Below are positions 1 to 5,314 of a stretch of DNA of 5,314 nt, piece by piece. How positions within the stretch are numbered: the stretch's first letter is position 1; each line of letters starts with the position of its first letter. The position numbers and the translations under genes are program-made. A model generated the notes under the pieces. The model did no database searches. It was given only the letters and a program-made list of their open reading frames with translations, and was not told the origin of the DNA. The stretch covers positions 1 through 5,314 of the forward strand of contig JAUPVD010000196.1 in assembly GCA_030917225.1 (NCBI GenBank), read 5' to 3'. This DNA is from Pseudomonadota bacterium. Its GTDB lineage: Bacteria; Pseudomonadota; Gammaproteobacteria; Burkholderiales; Rhodocyclaceae.

Positions 1-175
1 CCTCGGTTCCGCCGAACTGGCTTAGATCTGCGCGCTGATTGGCAAGATCCCGACCGTCGCCGAGTACATGGAAGGCGTAAAGGCGGTGAATGCCAAGGCT
101 GCCGATGTCTATCGCTACATGAACTTCGACAAGATTGCCGAGTTCAGGGACGTGGCAGCAACTGTGACGGTCTGA
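1..175 (+). pseudogene. acnB: Aconitate hydratase B C-terminal end (partial; in-frame TAG)
   Basis: This is the 3' end of a bifunctional aconitate hydratase 2 / 2-methylisocitrate dehydratase, the cytoplasmic TCA-cycle enzyme that interconverts citrate and isocitrate. The frame beginning at base 2 reads LGSAELA, then TAG at 23-25, then ICALIGKIPTVAEYMEGV and on through DVYRYMNFDKIAEF to a TGA at 173-175. The LGSAELA, GKIPTVAEYM and YRYMNF segments are typical of the AcnB C-terminal end. The 49 residues after the TAG still look fully conserved and end at a natural stop followed by a strong terminator. The TAG is therefore either a recent nonsense change (AAG to TAG would need one base) or a sequencing error. 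All catalytic and Fe-S regions lie upstream, outside the window. The family assignment is confident; whether the gene is truly broken is not. Confidence 0.8.
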
Positions 176-197
176 TCGTTACCGCAGGTTGAAACAC

Positions 198-246
198 AAC
201 GCCCCGGTCGGCTCAGTGACAACTGAGTGACCGGGGCGTTTTTTTT
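198..246 (+). terminator. Rho-independent terminator after acnB
   Basis: A 12-bp perfect stem (198-209 with 229-240, AACGCCCCGGTC/GACCGGGGCGTT) is extended by an inner 6-bp stem CTCAGT/ACTGAG (212-217 with 222-227) around a GACA loop. The T run at 239-246 follows directly. It lies 22 bases after the acnB stop and points rightwards, as expected for that gene. The flotillin gene converges from the right and ends at 271. The hairpin could also impede transcripts from that side, but the opposite flank (GTTGTGTTTC on the minus strand) is a poor U tract. Confidence 0.93.
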
Positions 247-270
247 GCTCAGTGCTCTCCGACAGAACCG

Positions 271-1668
271 TTACTTGGATTCTCCTTGAGCGGCGATACC
301 GGTGATCTTGCTGATCAGCTGCTTCCCTTCGCTGGTTTGCCCAAGCGCGGCAAGCATGCCGGTCAGGTTTGTGCCGCCCTGAGGGGTAAAGAGGTCGCCA
401 AGCTTGGCAACGCCGCCCTGAATGTCTCCGGAGTTGGCGATCACCTTCAGATCTGCACCCTTGAGGGCGCCAGCCATTTCGATACCGACGGCCTGACCGG
501 CTTCGACCTTTTTGATTGAGATCAGGTACTCCTGATAGCCGGCGTTGGCACCGATCTCTTTGGCGAGAACGATTTGGGTATCCACCGGAGCGAGGAGCAT
601 GGCTTTCTCGGCGGAGGCTTTTGCGTCACCAATTGCCTTGGTGGCTTCTGCCTCCCTTAGTGATGCGAAAAGTTCGCCTTCGGCCTTGATCGTCACGGAG
701 TCCTTGTTGGCTTCAGCCGCAACGACCGTCACTTTCTTGTCGGCATCGGCCGCAATGACTTTCACTTGCTGATCTCGTTCGGCTTCGACCTTGGCAACGG
801 ATTTGGCAATCTCTGCCGATCGTACTTTCTCCACTTCCATTACTGCCATGTTTCGCTCAGCCGTAACCTTCGCTTCGGCTTTGACTTCCTGAGATGCTTT
901 TTCGTTGGCAATGCCGACGGCCTGATCCTTTGCTGCGGTGCGCAGCCCGACCTGTTGTTCGGCATCCTGGCGCTGCACTTCAACCGTGCGCTTTGCGTCA
1001 ATTTCTGCAACTTCCGCGGCGCGATGGTTTTCCGCGATCGCAACGCGGCTTTCTTTTTCGATCCGTGATTTTTCCTTGTCCATGATGTTTGCGATCACCT
1101 GGCCCTTGCTGGAGTCTCGAATATCCATGAATTCGATAGTCTTTACCGGCAGCACGCCCCACTCGGCGATCTGGTTTTTCACCTCTGTCGTAAATTGATC
1201 ACCGAGTTCTGATCGCGATTGAAGAATGGACTCCAGTTGGTTGGTTGCCAGAATGCGCCGTACCGCGCCTTGCAGAACAGCGGTTAGCTGGTTCTCCAGC
1301 TCGGTAAACGATGCGACGCGCTGCGCGGCTGTTTCTGCCTGCTCAATCCGGAAAAAGGCGGTCACATCGACGGTAAATGGCAGGCGGGCCTGGTCATAGG
1401 CCTCGTAGCTATCCAGTGAGACCTGGAAAATCGACTCCTGAAATTCGATAACCGAGATACCGATGATCGGAACCCAGGATGGCCATGCGTAATAGGTGTT
1501 CCCGGCTTCCTTGTTCCGTCCATAAGGCGTCGTTTTGCGCGACGATTGAACAATATGAACCATGTTTGTCGGAACCACTCGGCGCAGCATGATCGCAACA
1601 AGAAAAGTTGCCCCGGCAATCGCGGCGACCAATACGGCGCCTACTAGAATTAACGAGATTCCAAACAT
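271..1668 (-). CDS. SPFH/flotillin-like membrane protein
   Basis: This is a flotillin-family (SPFH/Band 7) protein of 465 residues. Such proteins oligomerise at the inner face of the cytoplasmic membrane and organise lipid microdomains; the specific cargo of this one cannot be read from sequence. A hydrophobic N-terminal membrane segment spans about residues 3-28, followed by RRVVPTNMVHIV, the usual start of the SPFH domain (about 30-190), which includes FTVDVTAFFRI and an EWGVLPVKTIEFMDIRD segment. Residues about 195-360 are a long Ala/Glu/Lys-rich coiled coil of the flotillin type. The C-terminus (about 360-465) has the flotillin-like LKVIANSGDIQGGV and a Gly-rich DLFTPQGGTNLTGML stretch. 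The start is well fixed: ATG at 1666-1668 is preceded by AGGAGG five bases away, and an in-frame TAA lies immediately before the ATG. Many bacterial flotillins sit in an operon with an NfeD-like protein (YuaF/FloA or YqiJ/YqiK types). None is adjacent here, so it appears to be a single-gene unit. The gene converges on acnB. It is shorter than E. coli YqiK (about 550 residues), so I do not assign that symbol. Confidence 0.92.
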   Translation of the reverse strand: MFGISLILVGAVLVAAIAGATFLVAIMLRRVVPTNMVHIVQSSRKTTPYGRNKEAGNTYYAWPSWVPIIGISVIEFQESIFQVSLDSYEAYDQARLPFTVDVTAFFRIEQAETAAQRVASFTELENQLTAVLQGAVRRILATNQLESILQSRSELGDQFTTEVKNQIAEWGVLPVKTIEFMDIRDSSKGQVIANIMDKEKSRIEKESRVAIAENHRAAEVAEIDAKRTVEVQRQDAEQQVGLRTAAKDQAVGIANEKASQEVKAEAKVTAERNMAVMEVEKVRSAEIAKSVAKVEAERDQQVKVIAADADKKVTVVAAEANKDSVTIKAEGELFASLREAEATKAIGDAKASAEKAMLLAPVDTQIVLAKEIGANAGYQEYLISIKKVEAGQAVGIEMAGALKGADLKVIANSGDIQGGVAKLGDLFTPQGGTNLTGMLAALGQTSEGKQLISKITGIAAQGESK

Positions 1669-1672
1669 TTAA

Positions 1673-1681
1673 TCCTCCTCT
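1673..1681 (-). promoter_or_regulatory. Strong ribosome binding site of the flotillin gene
   Basis: On the minus strand the sequence AGAGGAGGA precedes the ATG, with AGGAGG five bases from the start codon. This is close to the full anti-16S consensus and settles the choice of start. It suggests efficient translation and a gene under its own control. I did not find a convincing -35/-10 pair just upstream. Confidence 0.8.
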
Positions 1682-1795
1682 AAGTGAAAACGAAAACCTG
1701 CACGATTCGCTCGATGATTTCTGAACAATGCTTTCCGTGCTCGAAATTGCCACGAAGTTATCGATTGTTTTTTGATGTTCAGGAACGAGCCACGA

Positions 1796-2125
1796 TTATT
1801 TCTGTCTGCTGCCGAGATTTCCCGCCGCCCTCATCGCGCTTTTACCGTGCTCGGCGAAAGCGAATGGCAAGAATCTAGAGAATTTCAGTTTGGCGAGGTG
1901 GTCACAATTAGCGACTGCCTCTGCTTTTTCCTCGGCGGTCAGTTGATATAAGAAATCCGCTGGAAATCGTTCGCTATTGCGTTTGACCGCCTGGTTGAGT
2001 GCTTTTGTTGGCACCCCGTAAAGTTCGGTCAGATCGGCATCGACCATCACCTTGCGCCCGCGAATGATCCGGATGCGGTTATCGATGCGCTCCATTGGCA
2101 GCAATCTTTTTTTCGCAGAGATCAT
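1796..2125 (-). CDS. ORF6N-domain protein, C-terminally truncated (probable gene remnant)
   Basis: The product is about 109 residues if started at the ATG at 2123-2125. The same frame is open back to a TTG at 2168-2170, just after a stop. It carries the ORF6N domain found in phage antirepressor-like and stand-alone bacterial proteins, thought to bind DNA: MERIDNRIRIIRGRKVMVDADL, ELYGVPTKALNQAVKRN, ERFPADFLYQLT, then NCDHLAKLKFSRFLPFAFAEHG. The match is clear up to AEHG (about residue 94). After that, the family normally continues with an A-x-M-AA motif and a helix ending in VFVVRAF-like sequence. Here there are only 15 more residues (KSAMRAAGNLGSRQK) before TAA. The expected C-terminal helix and coiled coil, some 50 or more residues, are missing. 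No Shine-Dalgarno precedes any candidate start (2170, 2131, 2125 or 2095). It lies between rlmF and the flotillin gene on the same strand, with no other phage gene nearby. I read it as a decaying remnant of horizontally acquired DNA. The domain call is confident; expression is doubtful. Confidence 0.75.
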   Translation of the reverse strand: MISAKKRLLPMERIDNRIRIIRGRKVMVDADLTELYGVPTKALNQAVKRNSERFPADFLYQLTAEEKAEAVANCDHLAKLKFSRFLPFAFAEHGKSAMRAAGNLGSRQK

Positions 2126-2170
2126 TTGCATGCGGGGGGTGGTTTGATGACTCCAGCATTCTAGCAACAA

Positions 2171-2329
2171 TCATGATGGTGGTCGGAACTGAGGTTTCCA
2201 GCGCTGGCCCCATCGGCCAAGATAGGCGTCATGATCCTGAACGAAGAAGTCTGCTATGACATCCTCGGCAAGCCCGGCGTGTTTTTCTGTTCAGCGCCAC
2301 AGGCTGAGTGGCGGGTCGGTAACCACCAC
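2171..2329. other. Gap downstream of rlmF with a possible gene remnant
   Basis: There is no complete gene between the rlmF stop and the ORF6N fragment. On the minus strand a frame is open from 2290 to a TGA at 2171-2173 (39 codons, no start codon). It contains a protein-like segment, AEDVIADFFVQDHDAYLGRW followed by GQRWKPQFRPPS, in the same frame as the ORF6N gene. I do not recognise it; it may be the tail of a lost gene or chance. A competing plus-strand frame (ATG at 2231) has no ribosome binding site. A 6-bp hairpin (2295-2313) lacks a U tract on either strand, so rlmF has no obvious intrinsic terminator here. Confidence 0.3.
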
Positions 2330-3298
2330 TCACCAGCGGCTCTGCCGCCAGCTTGCCCGTTCGGCCTTTGACAGGAAGGTCCACGCCACCAGCCGACTCT
2401 GCTTCTGCCCCTGACTCATGGGAATGATGCGCACATCGCAGGGGTGCAGCTTGGCCAATGCGGCTTCGGCATAGCGCAGGTTTTCGGCCTTGGATACCAG
2501 GCTGGTAAACCACAGGCAACGCTTGCCGATGGGCAGGCTCTGCTCAATCATCCGTTCGAGAAAAGCCCACTCGCCACCGGGGTACCAGAGTTCGTTGCTC
2601 TGGCCGCCAAAGTTGTTGCGCGGGGTAGGGTTGCCCTTGTGCGCCTTGCCGAGGTTTTTCCACTTGCGCTGCGAGGCGGCTGCGGTGTCCGCAGCCGAGG
2701 CATGGAAGGGCGGGTTGCACAACGTCAGATCGAATTTTTCACCGGCCTTCAGCAGACCGGTAAACACGTTGTCGGCCACCGGTTGATGGCGAAGATCGAT
2801 GGCGTACTGCAGGCCGGGGTTGGCGGCAACGATGCGTTTGACGTTCTCCAGCGCCTTTACGTCGGTGTCTACACCAAGAAAGCTCCAGCCATATTCGGCA
2901 TGGCCGATCAGCGGATAGGCCGCGTTGGCGCCGATGCCGATGTCCAGTGCCCACAAACGATCGCCGCGCGGAATCTGGCCGCCATTGCTCTCAGCCAGAA
3001 GGTCGGCCAGGTAGTGCAGCACATCGGCGCGACCGGGGATCGGCGGGCACAGGTAATTGGCCGGGATATCCCAGTTCTTCACCCCGTAATCCATTTCCAG
3101 CAGTGCACGGTTGAGCACTTTGACTGCGGCCGGTTTGGCAAAATCGATGCTTGGCGTGCCCGCCGGCGTGGTTACGAGAAAGCGCGTCAGATCCGGCACG
3201 GCGGCGGTCAGCGCAGCAAAGTCGTACCCCTTGTTGTGGCGGTTGCGCGGGTGCAGCCCGGGCTTGGTGGCAGCCTTCTGTCTATCAGGTGCGGTCAT
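2330..3298 (-). CDS. rlmF: 23S rRNA (adenine(1618)-N(6))-methyltransferase RlmF
   Basis: This is a cytoplasmic SAM-dependent methyltransferase that makes N6-methyladenosine at position 1618 (E. coli numbering) of 23S rRNA. Started at the ATG at 3296-3298 it is 322 residues, close to the 308 of the E. coli enzyme. That start places the N-terminus (MTAPDRQKAATKPGLHPRN) where the family begins. Visible landmarks are KPGLHPRNRH (about 12-21), NWDIP and LCPPIPGRAD (about 75-92), the SAM-binding motif I LDIGIGANAAYPLIG (about 118-132), the catalytic NPPF of N6-adenine methyltransferases (about 195-198, in LCNPPFHAS), NFGGQSNELW, LWFTSLVSKAENL, and the C-terminal MSQGQKQSRLVAWTF. All key motifs are present, so it should be active. 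An upstream in-frame ATG at 3362-3364 would add 22 residues with no family counterpart. Neither start has a good Shine-Dalgarno, so the start is chosen by homology. It is divergent from the TPR/CHAT-like gene and not obviously in an operon. Confidence 0.96.
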   Translation of the reverse strand: MTAPDRQKAATKPGLHPRNRHNKGYDFAALTAAVPDLTRFLVTTPAGTPSIDFAKPAAVKVLNRALLEMDYGVKNWDIPANYLCPPIPGRADVLHYLADLLAESNGGQIPRGDRLWALDIGIGANAAYPLIGHAEYGWSFLGVDTDVKALENVKRIVAANPGLQYAIDLRHQPVADNVFTGLLKAGEKFDLTLCNPPFHASAADTAAASQRKWKNLGKAHKGNPTPRNNFGGQSNELWYPGGEWAFLERMIEQSLPIGKRCLWFTSLVSKAENLRYAEAALAKLHPCDVRIIPMSQGQKQSRLVAWTFLSKAERASWRQSRW

Positions 3299-3470
3299 GG
3301 CGTGGGAGAAGGAAAATCCGGTCAGGGCAGGGAGGCGAGTATCCCACGGATAAAGCAGTGCCATGCAAGTTGGCGATTTTTGGCCGCGATGAAATTCGCC
3401 TGACCGACTGCTTGCGGGATGGACCTTATCGGCCTACGCTCTTTGCAATGTCCTTGAGCGCGGTTTCATT

Positions 3471-3478
3471 GAGGAGGT
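3471..3478 (+). promoter_or_regulatory. Strong ribosome binding site of the TPR/CHAT-like gene
   Basis: GAGGAGGT at 3471-3478 places AGGAGG five bases before the ATG at 3483-3485. The ideal spacing and near-consensus sequence fix the start of the long plus-strand frame. They also support that frame, rather than the antisense one, as the real gene. Confidence 0.8.
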
Positions 3479-3482
3479 CGCT

Positions 3483-5314
3483 ATGGAATCAATCGTCGAT
3501 ACACGCGTTGATGCACGCGTCGATGCTCGCCTGAAGCGATGCTTCGCGATTTTTTTTGTTGCCGTATCGATGCTCGTGCTTCCTCTCGCGGCTGAAGCTC
3601 AGGAATCGGCCGAGGCCATGGAAACGTTGCCAGCCCAGGGAGCCTTGCTGGCAGAGTTGCAGAAGCAGTTGGAGGCGCCACCACCGGAAGGCGACGATCC
3701 ACTGGAACGCTGCATCTATCATCACAAGCGCGGCATGGCCAATGTGCGTCTGGGCAGGACCGACGAGGCCATCATCGATTTGAAGCAAGCCCTGTCGCTC
3801 AACCAGCCTTTGCGCAGCCCTCCGCCTGGCAGTTGGTGTCAACGCTTTCGCATCCAGATAGATCTCGCCAACGCCTACCGGCAGGCTGGCGACCCGCGCG
3901 CACGGGTGGCTTTCGTTAAGGAGATGGGTGAGGAGCTTCGCAAGACGAATACCCGCCGCTATTTCTTCACGCTGACCTGGCTGATGGATGACTACGTCAC
4001 GCTTGGCATGCTGAAGAATGCCGAAGAGGCGCTGAACCAGGCCAGCAGCCTGATTCCCGAACTGCGTCAGCGACGCGACTGGGCGACTGAGGAGGCGAAC
4101 GTCCTCAACCAGTGGAACGTCTATCTCGCCTACATGCAGGATCTGCGTGGCAATTTCGCCGAGGCCGAGCGTCTTCGGCGAGAATCGCTGAAGCAGGCGC
4201 AGGCCTATCTGGCCTTGCGCACGCGCATCGACGGCACGGACAGTCAGCTGATCCCAGCAGCGCGCCGCAACGTGGCGTCGGCACTGCGTCTTCTGGGCAA
4301 TACGCTGTCGGCACAGGGCAAGTTCAGCGAGGCCGAGTTCTACAACCGCGAATCGCTGACGCTTTTCCTCAGCTTTACGGCAAAGAATTCGCCGGATGTG
4401 GCGCGGGTGCTGGCCAACCTGGGCGTCATCAAGATGCAGCAGGGACGACTGGCGCTGGCCGAGGACTATCTCCGGCAGGCGCTCTCGGCACTGGAAGGGG
4501 GGCAGGTTCGTACTTATTCCCCCCAACTGGCTGCGGCTCGCGGTGAGCTTGCCTTTGTCCTGCAGATGCAGGATCGCTGGGCCGAGTCGCTGGCTCTTTT
4601 CGAAGTTCGTGACCAGGGCTTGCGCTCCAATCCCGCGCAAATCGCCCGCACCGGATTGCTGCGTACCGACTGGGCGATGGCCTTGATCCGCAACGGCAAG
4701 GTCGAGCCGGCGGTAGACATGATGCAGCGCATCGTTGCCCACTATCAGCGTGTGCCCTACGCCGATCCGCAACTGGTGGCGCGGGCCAAGGGTTACCTGG
4801 CAGTGGCATTGGCTGCACAGGGTGAAAGCGCCCGTGCGCTGGCCGCTTTCGAAGAAGCGATTCCGCTGTTGATGCAGCAGATAGCCAGCGATTCGGAAGG
4901 CGACGGCCTGGGTGCCGGGCGCCAGTTCCGCACCACCAACATCCTCGAAGCCTATCTCGGCCTGCTTTCCCGCCTGCATTTGAGCGGCGAGCAAATGAAC
5001 GGGCGAAATCCGGTGGCGGTGGCCTTCAGCATTGCCGATATTGCCCGCGGCTCTGCCGTGCAGCGTGCCGTTGCTGCCAGTTCGGCGCGGGCAAACCTCC
5101 CCGATGCAGCGCTTTCCGAACTGGCGCGCAAGGAGCAGGACGCCGGTAACCGCAAGGCTTCGCTGACCAAGATTCTGGCTCGCCTTGCCTCGGCGCCCGA
5201 GGCGCAGCGTCTCGACAGCGTGGTTACCGACATGCGTCGGGAAATCGATCAGTTGACGGCGCAGCAGGGTGCCTATCGCAAGGAACTGGCCAGTCGCTAT
5301 CCGGACTACGTCAA
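3483..5314 (+). CDS. Secreted TPR-repeat protein, probable CHAT-domain protein (partial, 3' end outside window)
   Basis: The frame is open from ATG 3483 to the window edge: 610 full codons, no stop. The N-terminus is a Sec-type signal peptide: a charged n-region (VDTRVDARVDARLKR), a hydrophobic core at about residues 21-36 (FAIFFVAVSMLVLPLA), and a likely signal peptidase I site after AEA (residues 37-39). The mature part would be periplasmic or exported. Residues about 75-465 are helical with tetratricopeptide repeats. The clearest are at about 76-108 (RGMANVRLGRTDEAIIDLKQ), 265-298 (LGNTLSAQGKFSEAEFYN), 306-338 (LANLGVIKMQQGRLALAEDY) and 432-464. Residues about 513-610 carry the segment AFSIADIARGSAVQRAVAAS-SARA, then a charged helical stretch ending in ELASRYPDYV. 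That is the linker usually found just before the CHAT (caspase-HetF-associated) protease-like domain in TPR-CHAT proteins. The CHAT domain is therefore inferred, not seen, and should lie just beyond the right edge. TPRs generally mediate protein contacts; substrate and role are unknown. It is divergent from rlmF. A long open frame on the opposite strand is a codon-bias shadow. Confidence 0.88.
   Translation, partial: MESIVDTRVDARVDARLKRCFAIFFVAVSMLVLPLAAEAQESAEAMETLPAQGALLAELQKQLEAPPPEGDDPLERCIYHHKRGMANVRLGRTDEAIIDLKQALSLNQPLRSPPPGSWCQRFRIQIDLANAYRQAGDPRARVAFVKEMGEELRKTNTRRYFFTLTWLMDDYVTLGMLKNAEEALNQASSLIPELRQRRDWATEEANVLNQWNVYLAYMQDLRGNFAEAERLRRESLKQAQAYLALRTRIDGTDSQLIPAARRNVASALRLLGNTLSAQGKFSEAEFYNRESLTLFLSFTAKNSPDVARVLANLGVIKMQQGRLALAEDYLRQALSALEGGQVRTYSPQLAAARGELAFVLQMQDRWAESLALFEVRDQGLRSNPAQIARTGLLRTDWAMALIRNGKVEPAVDMMQRIVAHYQRVPYADPQLVARAKGYLAVALAAQGESARALAAFEEAIPLLMQQIASDSEGDGLGAGRQFRTTNILEAYLGLLSRLHLSGEQMNGRNPVAVAFSIADIARGSAVQRAVAASSARANLPDAALSELARKEQDAGNRKASLTKILARLASAPEAQRLDSVVTDMRREIDQLTAQQGAYRKELASRYPDYV
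3495..3530 (+). repeat. Three 12-bp tandem repeats in the signal-peptide n-region
   Basis: There are three consecutive in-frame 12-base units: GTCGATACACGC (3495-3506), GTTGATGCACGC (3507-3518) and GTCGATGCTCGC (3519-3530). They encode VDTR, VDAR and VDAR. Adjacent units differ at two bases. The repeat lengthens the charged n-region of the signal peptide. Because the unit is a multiple of three, copy-number change would keep the frame. Confidence 0.85.

Noticed and set aside
2295..2313. Hairpin CGCCAC/GTGGCG with a 7-base loop after rlmF, as a terminator
   Set aside because: The stem is only 6 bp and no U run follows on either strand; the minus-strand continuation is A-rich instead.
2231..2371. 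Short plus-strand frame starting MILNEEVCYDILGKPG
   Set aside because: It has no ribosome binding site, overlaps the 3' end of rlmF in antisense, and ends in low-complexity Pro/Ala sequence.
3299..3364. 22-residue N-terminal extension of RlmF from the upstream ATG
   Set aside because: The extension has no counterpart in E. coli RlmF and no Shine-Dalgarno. The downstream ATG at 3296-3298 gives the family's normal N-terminus.
2444..3403. A 319-codon open frame on the plus strand
   Set aside because: It is antisense to rlmF, whose motifs (NPPF, LDIGIGAN, PGLHPRN) are unmistakable. The plus-strand product shows no family features.
3412..3440. Possible promoter TTGCGG, 17 bases, TACGCT before the TPR/CHAT-like gene
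   Set aside because: Each hexamer matches the consensus at only about three positions. The 184-base divergent intergenic region must hold promoters, but none can be named with confidence.
3489..4994. A 501-codon open frame on the minus strand
   Set aside because: It lies opposite the TPR gene, has no recognisable domain or good start signal, and is rich in Gln, Arg, His and Leu as expected for the complement of GC-biased codons. The plus-strand frame has a strong RBS, a signal peptide and TPRs.

Overview
The window looks like a stretch of a GC-rich proteobacterial chromosome. The best guess is a betaproteobacterium, possibly of the Rhodocyclales type. This rests on the flavour of the AcnB C-terminus, an RlmF close to the enterobacterial/betaproteobacterial form, codon third positions rich in G and C, and a TPR/CHAT-type secreted protein. 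No rRNA gene or other definitive marker is present, so the taxonomy is inference.

Layout from left to right: (1) bases 1-175, plus strand, hold the last codons of aconitate hydratase B (acnB), with an in-frame TAG about 50 codons before the natural stop. A strong intrinsic terminator follows (198-246). (2) 271-1668, minus strand, is a complete 465-residue SPFH/flotillin-like membrane protein, convergent with acnB, with a near-perfect Shine-Dalgarno and no NfeD-type partner beside it. (3) 1669-2290 is a degenerate-looking stretch. It contains a short minus-strand ORF6N-domain gene that lacks the usual C-terminal part, plus a roughly 40-codon open remnant with no start codon. (4) 2330-3298, minus strand, is rlmF, the 23S rRNA m6A1618 methyltransferase, essentially full length. 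(5) 3483 to the right edge, plus strand, divergent from rlmF, is a long open frame (610 codons visible, no stop). It encodes a secreted TPR-repeat protein whose last visible segment resembles the linker that precedes a CHAT (caspase-like) protease domain in this family. The CHAT domain itself would lie outside the window. A long antisense open frame covers the same bases and should not be mistaken for the gene.

The genes do not form one pathway. acnB (TCA cycle) and rlmF (ribosome modification) are housekeeping genes. The flotillin is a membrane-organisation or envelope-stress type protein. The ORF6N fragment looks like residue of phage or mobile DNA. The TPR/CHAT-like protein is the most interesting accessory item. 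I saw no CRISPR array, tRNA, rRNA, insertion sequence or complete mobile element. No undescribed multi-gene system can be demonstrated from this sequence alone.
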